Part shown: piece after piece, positions 32,594 to 40,728 of the stretch
How positions within the stretch are numbered: the stretch's first letter is position 1
Layout: each line of letters begins with the position of its first letter
From: CAZTDU01 sp964617355
Lineage (GTDB): Bacteria > Pseudomonadota > Gammaproteobacteria > Burkholderiales > SG8-39
NCBI GenBank assembly: GCA_964617355.1
Contig: CAZTXP010000037.1
Span: 7,055 to 71,054 of the forward strand
Direction of reading: 5' to 3'
Length of the DNA: 64,000 bases
Notes under the pieces: generated by a model
Seen by the model: the letters and a program-made list of their open reading frames with translations, nothing else
What the model was told of the DNA's origin: nothing
Database searches by the model: none
Program-made: the position numbers and the translations under genes

Positions 32594-32959
32594 ATGGCGC
32601 AGGAACCGCTCGCGCGCAAGGGCAACTACCTGCACATCTACGACTTCAAGGTCGTGGCCGACAAGATCGACGAGTTCGTGCGCCTGTTCAACGAGTTCGA
32701 CTACGGCGACGACAATCCGATGCACAAGTCGAGCGCGCAGGTGAAGGACGGCGTGCTGGTGCAGGACGTCGCCGACCCGACGCACTTCTGGCTGGTCGCC
32801 GAGTGGGCCGACATCGAGGTGCACGCGCGCATCCGCAAGGTGCTGGTCGAGATGAAGCCCGCGTTCATCCAGCACATCGAGGGCGGCAGGTTCGTGCCCG
32901 CCTACGGCAAGGTGGTGTCTGCGACGCCACAGGAGATCCTCGACAAGGCGAAGGGCTGA
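32594..32959 (+). CDS. ABM-domain (antibiotic biosynthesis monooxygenase fold) protein
   Basis: A small protein of 121 aa, started at MAQEPLARKGNYLHIYDF after GGGGAGGTAGCG. The ferredoxin-like dimeric alpha/beta-barrel pattern is seen in YDFKVVADKIDEFVRLFNEF, HFWLVAEWADIEVHARI and MKPAFIQHIEGGRFVPAY. Members are cofactor-less monooxygenases, isomerases or stress proteins. Coupling to the FAD monooxygenase suggests that it acts on the hydroxylated product, perhaps a quinol; this is inference. Confidence 0.8.
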   Translation: MAQEPLARKGNYLHIYDFKVVADKIDEFVRLFNEFDYGDDNPMHKSSAQVKDGVLVQDVADPTHFWLVAEWADIEVHARIRKVLVEMKPAFIQHIEGGRFVPAYGKVVSATPQEILDKAKG

Positions 32960-33018
32960 AGCACGGCCCTCGGGCGTCCGGGATCGACCCGTCTGCAAAC
33001 CGAGAGGTGGACAGGACC

Positions 33019-33882
33019 ATGACGACCCTGAAAGCGATGCTGGCCGCCGGCGACTTCGTCGTCGCGCCCGGCGTGTTCGAGATGTTCTCGGCGAAGATCG
33101 CCGACCGCATGGCCTTCAAGGCCCTCTACATGACGGGCTACGGCATCTCGGCCTCGCACCTCGGCGTGGCCGACGCCGGCCTCGTCACCTACCGCGACAT
33201 GGTGGAGCGCGCGCGCACCATCGCTTCCGGCACCTCGAAGCCCTTGATCGCGGACGCCGACACCGGCTTCGGCGGCTTGCTCAACGTGCGCGAGACCGTG
33301 CGCGGCTACGAGGCTGCCGGCGTGCAGGCGGTGCAGATCGAGGACCAGGAAGTGCCGAAGAAATGCGGGCATACGCCGAACCGGCGCGTCGTGCCGCTCG
33401 CGGACGCGGTGCGCCGCATCGAGGTGGCGGTGGACGCGCGGCGCAGCACCGACACGCTCGTCATCGCGAGGACGGATGCGCGCACGGGCCTCGGGCTTGA
33501 CGAAGCCATCGCGCGCGGCAAGGCCTTCGCCAAGGCCGGCGCAGACATCCTCTTCATCGAAGCGCCGGAGTCCGAGGACGAGTTCCGCCGCGTCGGAGAC
33601 GCGCTGGCAGGGGAGGCGAAGCTGCTCGCCAACATGGTGCCCACCGGCAAGTCGCCGGTCGTCGCTGCGGAAAAACTCAAGGCCTTCGGCTTCTCGATCG
33701 CCATCTACCCGAGCGCCGGCATGGGCACGGCCTGCGCGGCGCTCGACGCGGCGTATCGCTACCTGCTCGAGCACGGCAGCACCGAGGGTTCGCCGGTGCC
33801 GGCCTACGACATGAAGCAGCTGCATGAACTGGTCGGCTTCCCGGACGTCTGGGACTTCGAGAAGAAATACGTCGAGCGATGA
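33019..33882 (+). CDS. Isocitrate lyase/PEP mutase family C-C lyase
   Basis: A 287-aa TIM-barrel enzyme of the ICL/PEP-mutase superfamily. MTTLKAMLAAGDFVVAPGVFEMFSAK starts it; ALYMTGYGISASHLG and PLIADADTGFGG hold the metal-binding Asp residues; VQIEDQEVPKKCGHT holds the catalytic Cys116 that marks lyases of this family. It cleaves a malate- or isocitrate-like compound to pyruvate or glyoxylate plus a second acid. Its stop overlaps the LeuC-like gene (ATGA). Relatives include 2,3-dimethylmalate lyase and methylisocitrate lyase. Confidence 0.92.
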   Translation: MTTLKAMLAAGDFVVAPGVFEMFSAKIADRMAFKALYMTGYGISASHLGVADAGLVTYRDMVERARTIASGTSKPLIADADTGFGGLLNVRETVRGYEAAGVQAVQIEDQEVPKKCGHTPNRRVVPLADAVRRIEVAVDARRSTDTLVIARTDARTGLGLDEAIARGKAFAKAGADILFIEAPESEDEFRRVGDALAGEAKLLANMVPTGKSPVVAAEKLKAFGFSIAIYPSAGMGTACAALDAAYRYLLEHGSTEGSPVPAYDMKQLHELVGFPDVWDFEKKYVER

Positions 33883-35258
33883 AGACGCTGTTCGCCAAGG
33901 TCTGGGACGCGCACGTGGTCGCCGACCTCGGCGGCGGCGTCGCGCTCTTGCACATCGACCGCCACCTGCAGCACGACCTCGGCGGCGGGCGCTCGCTCGA
34001 GTCGCTGCGCAAGCGGGGCCTGAAGGTGCGCAATCCCGAACTCACGTTCGCCACCGCCGACCACGTGGTCGAGACCGAACCCGGCGTGAAGGGCAGCCGG
34101 CACGACTGGGCGATCAAGCTGCTGGATTCGCTTCGCACCGAGACCAAGGCCGCGGGCGTGCGCCTCTTCGACGTCGGCGAGGACGGGCAAGGCATCGTGC
34201 ACGTGGTGGCGCCGGAACTCGGCATCACCCTGCCCGGCCTCACCGCGGTCTGCGGCGACAGCCACACCTGCACCAACGGCGGCATCGGCGCGATGGGCTT
34301 CGGCATCGGCGCCACCGAGATCGTGCACGTGCTCGCCACGCAGTGCCTCGTCCAGTCGCGGCCCAGGACCATGCGCGCGAGCTTCGACGGCGAGCGCCGC
34401 CCGGGCGTGCACGCGAAGGACCTCATCCTCGCGCTCGCCGGCCGCATCGGCACCGCGGGCGGCGTCGGCCACGCGATCGAGTACGCCGGCCCTGCGATCC
34501 GCGCGCTCGGCGTGGAGGAACGCCTCACGCTCTGCAACCTCACCGTGGAACTCGGCGCGAAGATCGGCATGGTGGCGCCGGACGCGACCACCATCGACTG
34601 GCTGCGCGGCCGCCGCTTCGCACCGAAGGATCGCGCTTTCGACGCCGCCGCCGAGCAATGGCTCGCGCTCGCCACCGACGCCGGCGCGAGCTTCGACCGC
34701 GAGGTCGCGCTCGACGCTTCGGCGATCGCACCGCAAGTGACATGGGGCACCAGCCCCGAGGACGTCATCGCCGTCGATGGGCGCATCCCCTCGCCCGCCA
34801 GCGACGCGAAGCGCGAGGCGCTCGCCTACATGGGCCTCGACGCGGGCGCGCCGCTCGCCGGCACGAAGGTGGACCGCGTGTTCATCGGCTCGTGCACCAA
34901 CTCGCGCCTGCCCGACCTGCGCGCAGCCGCCGCCGTGGCGAAGGGTCGCAAGGTCGCGAAGCACGTGCGCGCGTGGGTGGTGCCCGGCTCGGTGGCGACG
35001 CAGCGCGCCGCCGAAGCGGAGGGCCTGCACGAAGTCTTCCGCGCCGCCGGCTTCGAGTGGCGCGACCCGGGATGTTCGCTCTGCGTCGGCGCGAACGGCG
35101 AGCTGGTCGAGCGCGAAGCGCGCTGCGTGTCGACCTCGAACCGCAACTTCGTCGGCCGCCAGGGCCCGGGCGCGCGCACGCACCTCGCGAGCCCCGTCAC
35201 CGCCGCCGCGAGCGCGATCGCCGGCGTGATCGCCGACCCGAGGGAGTTCCTGTCGTGA
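33879..35258 (+). CDS. Aconitase-superfamily hydratase large subunit (LeuC-like)
   Basis: A 459-aa [4Fe-4S] hydro-lyase subunit. MKTLFAKVWDAHVV is the usual LeuC start. Cluster ligands are Cys339 in GSCTNSR and Cys399/Cys402 in PGCSLCVGAN. VCGDSHTCTNGGIGAMGFGIGATE is the core of the family. Although it matches 3-isopropylmalate dehydratase, its operon has no other leucine genes and begins with catabolic enzymes. A substituted maleate/malate hydratase is therefore more likely. It overlaps both the lyase gene upstream and the small-subunit gene downstream by four bases. Confidence 0.92.
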   Translation: MKTLFAKVWDAHVVADLGGGVALLHIDRHLQHDLGGGRSLESLRKRGLKVRNPELTFATADHVVETEPGVKGSRHDWAIKLLDSLRTETKAAGVRLFDVGEDGQGIVHVVAPELGITLPGLTAVCGDSHTCTNGGIGAMGFGIGATEIVHVLATQCLVQSRPRTMRASFDGERRPGVHAKDLILALAGRIGTAGGVGHAIEYAGPAIRALGVEERLTLCNLTVELGAKIGMVAPDATTIDWLRGRRFAPKDRAFDAAAEQWLALATDAGASFDREVALDASAIAPQVTWGTSPEDVIAVDGRIPSPASDAKREALAYMGLDAGAPLAGTKVDRVFIGSCTNSRLPDLRAAAAVAKGRKVAKHVRAWVVPGSVATQRAAEAEGLHEVFRAAGFEWRDPGCSLCVGANGELVEREARCVSTSNRNFVGRQGPGARTHLASPVTAAASAIAGVIADPREFLS

Positions 35259-35863
35259 CGCCCTTCACCACGCTCACCGCGATCGCGGCGCATTACCCGA
35301 AGCCGAACGTCGACACCGACCTCATCATCCGCGTCGAGCGCTGCGCGCAGGTGCCGAAGAACGAGCTCGGCCCCTGGGCCTTCGAGATGGCGCGCTACAA
35401 GCCCGACGGCAGCGAAAACCCGGACTTCGTGCTGAACCGCGCACCATGGCGCGAGGCCCGGATCCTCGTCGGCGCCGAGAACTTCGGCTGCGGCAGCTCG
35501 CGCGAGATGGCGGTGTGGGCGCTCGCGGGCATGGGCATCCGCTGCGTGATCGCGCCCTCGTTCGGCCAGATCTTCTTCGACAACTGCTTCCAGAACGGCC
35601 TGCTCGCGATCCGCCTGCCCGCCGACGCGCACGCCGTGCTGGCGAAGCGCGCGTCCGACCCGAGGGATTGCACCTTCACGGTGGACCTCGCCGCGCAGAC
35701 CATCGACGGGCGGATCCCGTTCGACGTCGACCCGCTGAGGAAGAAGATGCTGCTCGAGGGCCTTGACGAGATCGGCCTCACGCTGTCGCGCGAAGCCGAG
35801 ATCGCCGCCTTCCAGCGCCGCGACCGCGACGCGCGGCCGTGGGTGTACGCGCCCGGCGCCTAG
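35255..35863 (+). CDS. Aconitase-superfamily hydratase small subunit (LeuD-like)
   Basis: A 202-aa swivel-domain partner of the LeuC-like protein, with GTG start in GTGA. PKPNVDTDLIIRVERC, ILVGAENFGCGSSREMAVWAL and CVIAPSFGQIFFDNCFQNGLLAI are the standard LeuD blocks, including the substrate-binding GCGSSRE loop. The C-terminus (IGLTLSREAEIAAFQRRD) is normal. Together they form the last enzyme pair of the catabolic operon; a histidine kinase gene follows after 19 bp. Confidence 0.93.
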   Translation: MTPFTTLTAIAAHYPKPNVDTDLIIRVERCAQVPKNELGPWAFEMARYKPDGSENPDFVLNRAPWREARILVGAENFGCGSSREMAVWALAGMGIRCVIAPSFGQIFFDNCFQNGLLAIRLPADAHAVLAKRASDPRDCTFTVDLAAQTIDGRIPFDVDPLRKKMLLEGLDEIGLTLSREAEIAAFQRRDRDARPWVYAPGA

Positions 35864-35882
35864 GCGAGGACCGGCCGCCTCC

Positions 35883-38129
35883 ATGCGCGACTTCGGCATC
35901 CTGCAGCCCGACGTGCTGGCCACCATCGGCTCGGCCGGCAACGCCAGCGGGCCCGATCCGCTCGGCATGGTGTTGCGCGCGATCCCGGTCTCGATCCTCG
36001 CGGTGCTCGCGACGATGTTCGCGGTGGGCAACCAGGGCCCCTGGCTCGGGACGATCGCTACGATGCTCGCCTGGTCGGTCGCGCAGTGGCTGCTCGACCG
36101 CTCGGGCCGGCGCGAGCTGGCGCTGCTCGCGCTGGTCGCGGGCCTGTCGGTGTTCGCCGGCGTGGCCTGCGCGACGTACGGCTCGGTGCGCGGCCCCGCG
36201 AGCGCGCTCACGGTGGCCTCGGTCGCCGCGGCCGGGATCTTCCTGCGCCTGCCCTGGGTACTGGGCGCGATCGCGCTCAACCTCGGCGTCGTCGCCGCGC
36301 TGATCGCCGCCGAGGCCGCCGGCCTGATCCGCACCAGCGACATCCGGCCCAGCCCGGTGACGTGGCTGGTCTACGCCGGCGTCTGCGGCATCCTCGGCTT
36401 CGCCGCGTACCACATGCGCTCCACGATGCGCGCGCGGCTCGAGCGCCAGATGGCCGCGGAGGCGGCACGGGCACGGGCGCAGGAGGACGCGCGCCGCAGC
36501 AGCGAGGCGCTGGAGACCGTGTTCCGCATGGTGCCGGTGGCGCTCACGCTGTCGCGGCTCTCGGACGCGCGCGTGATCGAGGCCAACCCGGCGAACGCGG
36601 CGCACCTGGGCTACACGCGCGAGGAGATGCTTGCGCTCGACGACGTGCGCGCGACCTGGGCCGATCCCGAGGACTACGCGCGCCTCGCGCGAGAGGTCGA
36701 CTACGCGCGCCTCGCGCGCGCGGTCGACGGGCGCGGCCCCACCGCCACGATCGAGGCACGCCAGCGCACGCGCGCCGGGGACCTCGTCGACGTGCAGGCC
36801 TGGGCGGCGCGCGTCGACGTCGCCGGCGAGCCCTGCCTGCTGGTCGCGGCGATCAACGTCACCGACCGCAAGCGCGACGAGGCACTGCTCTACCGCCTCG
36901 CCGAGGGCGTCGCCGGCGCCACCGGCCAGCCGCTCTTCGCGTCGCTGGTCGAGCACCTCGCGGACGTGCTCGGCTGCGAGATCGCGTTCTGCGGCGAGGT
37001 CACCGGCCGCGGCGCGGTGCGCGCGCTCGCGCTGCGCAAGGACGGCGCGATGGCGCGCGACGCGACGCTGGACCTCGCCGGCACGCCCGACGCGCACCTG
37101 CCCTTCGACGGCAGCCCGAGCCTCACGCCCGACGGCGTGCTCGCCGCGTGGCCGGGCGCCGTCGCGCTCGACCCGCGCGTGCGAGGACACGCCGGCATGC
37201 TGTTGCGCGACGACGATGGCGGCGCGATCGGCCTGCTCTCGGCCTACGCCTACCACCCGCTCGCGTGGTCGCCTCGCGCCGAAGCGCTGTTCCGCATCTT
37301 CGCCGCGCGCGCCGAGGCGGAGCTGCGCCACCTGCGCCGCGACCGCGAGCTGCAGGACCTGCGACGCTCGCTGGAATTGCGCGTGCGCGAGCGCACGCAG
37401 GACCTCGAGACCTTCTCGTACTCGGTGTCGCACGACCTGCGCGCGCCGCTGCGCGCGGTGAGCGGCATGTCGTCGATCCTGCGCCAGGACTTCGGCGCCA
37501 CGCTCGCGCCCGCCGCGATCGGGTACCTCGACCGCATCGACCACAACGCGCTCAAGATGGGGCGGCTGGTCGACGGCCTGATCGAGTTCGCGCGCCTGGG
37601 CCTCGCGCCGCTCGAGCCGCGCGAGGTCGAGATGCGCCCGCTGGTCGAGCGCGCCGCGTCCGGCCTCGACGCCTTTGCCGACGGCCGCGTCGAGCTGCGC
37701 ATCGGCACGCTGCACCCCGCGGTGGGCGAGCCGCGCATGCTGGCGCTGGCCTGGCACCACCTGCTCGACAACGCGGCCAAGTTCTCGGCCTCGATCGGGC
37801 ACCCGTGCGTGCACGTCAACTCGGAGCGACTGCCCGACGGCTGGGTGCGCTACTCGGTCGCCGACAACGGCGTCGGCTTCGACCCGGCGTACGCGCACAA
37901 GATCTTCGGCGTGTTCGAGCGCCTGCACGACGAGGCGCGATTCGAGGGCACCGGCATCGGCCTCGCGCTCGTGCGCCGCATCGTGCTGCGCCATGGCGGC
38001 ACCACCGAGGCGCGCGGCGAGCCGGGCCGCGGCGCGACCCTGTCGTTCATCCTGCCGCCCGCTCAGGCCGGCGGCAGCACGATCGCGGTGTCGTCGCGGT
38101 TGCCCCACTCGCCCCACGACGAGACGTAG
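35883..38129 (+). CDS. Membrane sensor histidine kinase with PAS and GAF domains
   Basis: A 748-aa kinase. Residues about 30-178 hold five or six membrane segments. A PAS domain follows (about 195-330; VIEANPANAAHLGYTREEML), then a GAF domain (about 340-480) and a HisKA domain with phospho-acceptor His517 in YSVSHDLRAPLRAV. The ATPase domain has N-box Asn630 (LLDNAAKFS), VADNGVGFDP and GTGIGLALVRRI. The output resembles bacteriophytochrome-type kinases. No response regulator gene is adjacent. Its last 67 bp overlap the convergent rhodanese gene. The PAS region contains a 27-bp duplication. Confidence 0.93.
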   Translation: MRDFGILQPDVLATIGSAGNASGPDPLGMVLRAIPVSILAVLATMFAVGNQGPWLGTIATMLAWSVAQWLLDRSGRRELALLALVAGLSVFAGVACATYGSVRGPASALTVASVAAAGIFLRLPWVLGAIALNLGVVAALIAAEAAGLIRTSDIRPSPVTWLVYAGVCGILGFAAYHMRSTMRARLERQMAAEAARARAQEDARRSSEALETVFRMVPVALTLSRLSDARVIEANPANAAHLGYTREEMLALDDVRATWADPEDYARLAREVDYARLARAVDGRGPTATIEARQRTRAGDLVDVQAWAARVDVAGEPCLLVAAINVTDRKRDEALLYRLAEGVAGATGQPLFASLVEHLADVLGCEIAFCGEVTGRGAVRALALRKDGAMARDATLDLAGTPDAHLPFDGSPSLTPDGVLAAWPGAVALDPRVRGHAGMLLRDDDGGAIGLLSAYAYHPLAWSPRAEALFRIFAARAEAELRHLRRDRELQDLRRSLELRVRERTQDLETFSYSVSHDLRAPLRAVSGMSSILRQDFGATLAPAAIGYLDRIDHNALKMGRLVDGLIEFARLGLAPLEPREVEMRPLVERAASGLDAFADGRVELRIGTLHPAVGEPRMLALAWHHLLDNAAKFSASIGHPCVHVNSERLPDGWVRYSVADNGVGFDPAYAHKIFGVFERLHDEARFEGTGIGLALVRRIVLRHGGTTEARGEPGRGATLSFILPPAQAGGSTIAVSSRLPHSPHDET
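36672..36725 (+). repeat. 27-bp tandem duplication inside the kinase PAS domain
   Basis: Two abutting copies encode DYARLAREV and DYARLARAV. The DNA copies are nearly identical, with one clear base change near the end, so the duplication seems recent. The reading frame is kept. It lengthens the PAS loop after the DDVRATWADPE segment. Confidence 0.85.
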
Positions 38130-38917
38130 TTCCGGACGCGCGGGTAGCCGAGCGACTTCAGCGCGAGGAAGGTGCTCGCCGAACGGTAGCCGCCCTGGCA
38201 GACCGGAATCACGACCTTGTCGGGCGTCACGCCGCGCGACTCGTACAGCGCGCGGATCTCGTTCGCCGGGCGCAGCGAGCCGTCGGGCGCGATGTGCTCG
38301 CGCCAGAACACGTGCACCGCGCCGGGGATCGTGCCGGCACGCTTCGCGCGCTTCTCGGTGCCGCGATGCTCGGATTCGCGGCGCACGTCGACGATCACCG
38401 AGCCGGGATCGCCGATCGCCGCGGCGACGTCGAAGCGCGTGGCGAGGAACGAGCGGTTCTGCTCGCTGCGGAACGGCGGCGCGGTGGGCGGCGAGGTCGC
38501 GGGGTCCGGGTGCGGCGGCGCCGAGTCGAGGCGCACGAGAGATCCGCCCGCCGCGGTCCACGCGTGCGTGCCGCCGTCGAGCAGCCGCGCATCGGGATGC
38601 CCCAGCACCGCGAGCAGCCACACCGCGCGCGATGCGCGCTCGCCGCTCTCGTGGTCGTAGCAGACCACCGGCCGCTCCGCGGTCACGCCGCGCGCGCCGA
38701 ACAGCACGCGGAAGATGCCGAGGAACGAGGCCAGCGGCGCCTCGGCGGAATCCGACAGGCTGATGCCGTAGAGGTCGAGCGGCCTCGCGCCCGGGATGTG
38801 GCCGACCGCATAGTCCTCGGCCGGCCGCAGGTCGAGCAGCGTGACCGCGCCCAGCTGCTCGCGCAGTTCGCGAGCCGTGACGAGGTAACGCGTATCCGTG
38901 AAGCCCTTCGTGTCCAT
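38063..38917 (-). CDS. Two-domain sulfurtransferase (rhodanese/3-mercaptopyruvate type)
   Basis: A 284-aa protein with tandem rhodanese domains. The first (residues about 10-135) starts at YLVTARELREQLGAVTLLDLRPAEDYAVGHIPGA and has an inactive-type loop CYDHESG. The second (about 160-280) carries the catalytic loop CQGGYRSAS after KVVIPV. It transfers sulfur from thiosulfate or mercaptopyruvate to a thiophilic acceptor. The catalytic loop differs from classical CRKGVT (thiosulfate) and CGxGVTA (mercaptopyruvate) forms. The start codon ATG overlaps the previous stop by one base. Confidence 0.92.
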   Translation of the reverse strand: MDTKGFTDTRYLVTARELREQLGAVTLLDLRPAEDYAVGHIPGARPLDLYGISLSDSAEAPLASFLGIFRVLFGARGVTAERPVVCYDHESGERASRAVWLLAVLGHPDARLLDGGTHAWTAAGGSLVRLDSAPPHPDPATSPPTAPPFRSEQNRSFLATRFDVAAAIGDPGSVIVDVRRESEHRGTEKRAKRAGTIPGAVHVFWREHIAPDGSLRPANEIRALYESRGVTPDKVVIPVCQGGYRSASTFLALKSLGYPRVRNYVSSWGEWGNRDDTAIVLPPA

Positions 38918-39609
38918 CAGTCGCCTCCGCCTCCGCCGCACCCGCCGCCGCCGCAACCGGAGTCGCCGCCCGAGTCGCCGCCGATCGAGAAATCGCCGCC
39001 ATCGACGCCGTCGCCGGCCGTGCGCTCGCCGAGCTCGGCGCCGCAATGCACGTTGCGCGCGCCGTCGCCGACCGTCGGCCCGCAGTTCGCCACGTAGCGA
39101 AAGCCATCGGCGACGCCGAGCTTGCCGTCGATCGCGAAGAGGAGCGGCACCCGCGCGGGCGCGGCCGGGTTGATGTTCTCCTCGCGGCAGGCGTAGTGCC
39201 ACGTGCGCCTGAGGCCCGTGTCGTCGTTCTGCCCGTGGCTCAGCACCGCCGCGGGCACGTGATGCATGTAGCCGCCGAACGCCGCCTTGCAGAACGCGTG
39301 GTACTCGCGCGTGTAGAGGATGAACTCGTGCCACAGGTCGTCCACCACCTTCGAGGGCATGGACACGAATTTCATGCCGCTCGAGAGATGGCAAAGGAAG
39401 TACTGCCGCAGCGCCTGCGCGACCAGCGCGTGGTACTTCGGATCCACCTCGGGGCGGCGCTCGCCGAGCTTGTGGAACAGGCCGCGCGGCAGCTGGAAGG
39501 TGCGGATGTGGCGCTCGCGCCGCGCCGCCGACACCTTCGTCCACAGCGTCACGATGGCGAACGTCGCCACCGCCGCCAATGCGATCGCCAGCAGCACGTA
39601 CTTGGTCAT
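38917..39609 (-). CDS. Gly/Cys-rich-tailed protein with one N-terminal membrane helix
   Basis: A 230-aa protein. Residues 4-24 (YVLLAIALAAVATFAIVTLW) form a membrane anchor. The middle part has YHALVAQALRQYFLCHLSSGMKF and the block SKVVDDLWHEFILYTREYHAFC, which resembles the glycine-rich-domain-protein (GRDP) family. The tail is Gly/Asp/Cys-rich and ends in GCGGGGCGGGGGD, a feature of several uncharacterised families. It sits between a rhodanese and a small membrane protein in one tightly overlapping operon. Function unknown. Confidence 0.82.
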   Translation of the reverse strand: MTKYVLLAIALAAVATFAIVTLWTKVSAARRERHIRTFQLPRGLFHKLGERRPEVDPKYHALVAQALRQYFLCHLSSGMKFVSMPSKVVDDLWHEFILYTREYHAFCKAAFGGYMHHVPAAVLSHGQNDDTGLRRTWHYACREENINPAAPARVPLLFAIDGKLGVADGFRYVANCGPTVGDGARNVHCGAELGERTAGDGVDGGDFSIGGDSGGDSGCGGGGCGGGGGD

Positions 39610-40106
39610 GCCTGCGCCCTCCCTTCATCCCGCTGGTTCCTCGCCGTGCCGATCCGCGTGCCGACCAGTACGCCGATCACCGTGAGCAGGGCGCCGACCA
39701 GCACCTGGTCGATGACGAACGCGGCCTCGCTGCCCGCGAACACGAGGCCGAGCAGCACCGAGATGCCGGCGAGGATCCACCCGAGGCGCGCCTCGTCGCG
39801 CTTCGCGATGCGCGCGCACACGTAGCCCCCGAGCGCCGACGCGGCCGCGCCGCACGCGGTGGCGAGCAGCGTCAGGGGCGTCCAGCCGGACTGGCGCAGC
39901 AGCTGCGCCGAGAATTCCTCGGCCGAGGCGCCGGTCCCGGCGAGCACCATGGCGAACACGATCGACAGCACCGTGCCGCTCGCGATCGTCGCGCCGATGT
40001 CCACCACCGCGCCGACGAGCACCGCCTTCACCGGCGAGCCCGGCGCGAGGTCGGGCCGGTCCGCGACCCTCGCGTCCGGCGGCGTGAACGGATTGGGCGG
40101 GGTCAT
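39606..40106 (-). CDS. Hypothetical four-helix membrane protein
   Basis: A 166-aa integral membrane protein beginning MTPPNPFTPPDARVADRP, a proline-rich cytoplasmic lead. Four hydrophobic segments follow at about residues 25-47, 65-90, 100-122 and 125-147, with SGWTPLTLLATACGAAASALGGYVCARI in the middle. It overlaps the Gly/Cys-rich gene by four bases. No family was recognised with certainty. Confidence 0.75.
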   Translation of the reverse strand: MTPPNPFTPPDARVADRPDLAPGSPVKAVLVGAVVDIGATIASGTVLSIVFAMVLAGTGASAEEFSAQLLRQSGWTPLTLLATACGAAASALGGYVCARIAKRDEARLGWILAGISVLLGLVFAGSEAAFVIDQVLVGALLTVIGVLVGTRIGTARNQRDEGRAQA

Positions 40107-40123
40107 CGCCACGATCCCGGCCG

Positions 40124-40585
40124 CTAGGGCGCGACCTCGACCACCGCCTTCAGGATGACGGGCACTCCGCCGCGCAGGGAACTCGCGCCGAGCACCGAGC
40201 GCGCGTGCACGCCCTTCTCGCCGAACACCTCGACGAGCAGGTCGGAGCACCCGTTCATCACCTTGGGGTGGTCCTCGAACTCGGGCACCGCGTTCAGGAA
40301 GCCCTGGATCTCGACCACGCGCGCGACCCGGTCGAGCGAGCCCAGCTCCGCGCGCATCACCGCGATCAGGTCGAGCGCCGTGGTGCGCGCGAAGCGGTAG
40401 CCCTGCTCGACGGTGAACTCCTTGCCGAGCCGGCCCTTGGGCAGCCGGCCGTCCTCGGGCAGCGGCGCCTTGCCCGCGATGAAGAGCAGGTTCCCGGTGC
40501 GCACTGCGTTGACGTAATTGGCGGCGGGCGAAGTGCCGGCGGGGATGGCGAGGCCGAGCTCTCGGATGCGCTGTTCGGCGGACAT
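40124..40585 (-). CDS. RidA (YjgF/YER057c/UK114) family protein
   Basis: A 153-aa trimeric-fold protein with MSAEQRIRELGLAIPAG, ANYVNAVRTGNLLFIAGKAPLPEDG and VVEIQGFLNAVPEFEDHPKVMNGCSDLLVEVFGEKG. The invariant Arg of imine-hydrolysing RidA is not seen in the last block (GASSLRGGVPVILKAVVEV), placing it in one of the other Rid subfamilies. It is not adjacent to a PLP enzyme. Role unknown; deamination of reactive imines cannot be assumed. Confidence 0.88.
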   Translation of the reverse strand: MSAEQRIRELGLAIPAGTSPAANYVNAVRTGNLLFIAGKAPLPEDGRLPKGRLGKEFTVEQGYRFARTTALDLIAVMRAELGSLDRVARVVEIQGFLNAVPEFEDHPKVMNGCSDLLVEVFGEKGVHARSVLGASSLRGGVPVILKAVVEVAP

Positions 40586-40728
40586 GGGAAGCTCCTCTCT
40601 GGCAACGGCGACTGCGGGCGGGGAATACGGCCGGAATGCTGGCGCCGCCTTCGATCGGGCGAATCGCGCAGGGACGGGGATCCGGACGCTCGCGACGGGC
40701 TGGTTCGCATCATGCCGCATTCGCCCGG

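Noticed and set aside
33879..35863. Leucine biosynthesis operon
   Set aside because: LeuC and LeuD homologues are present, but leuA and leuB are absent, and the preceding genes are catabolic; a different hydratase substrate is more likely.
35778..39107. Minus-strand open frame of about 1100 codons opposite the histidine kinase
   Set aside because: It spans several real genes on both strands, is composed of low-complexity Arg/Ala/His-rich sequence and has no motif.
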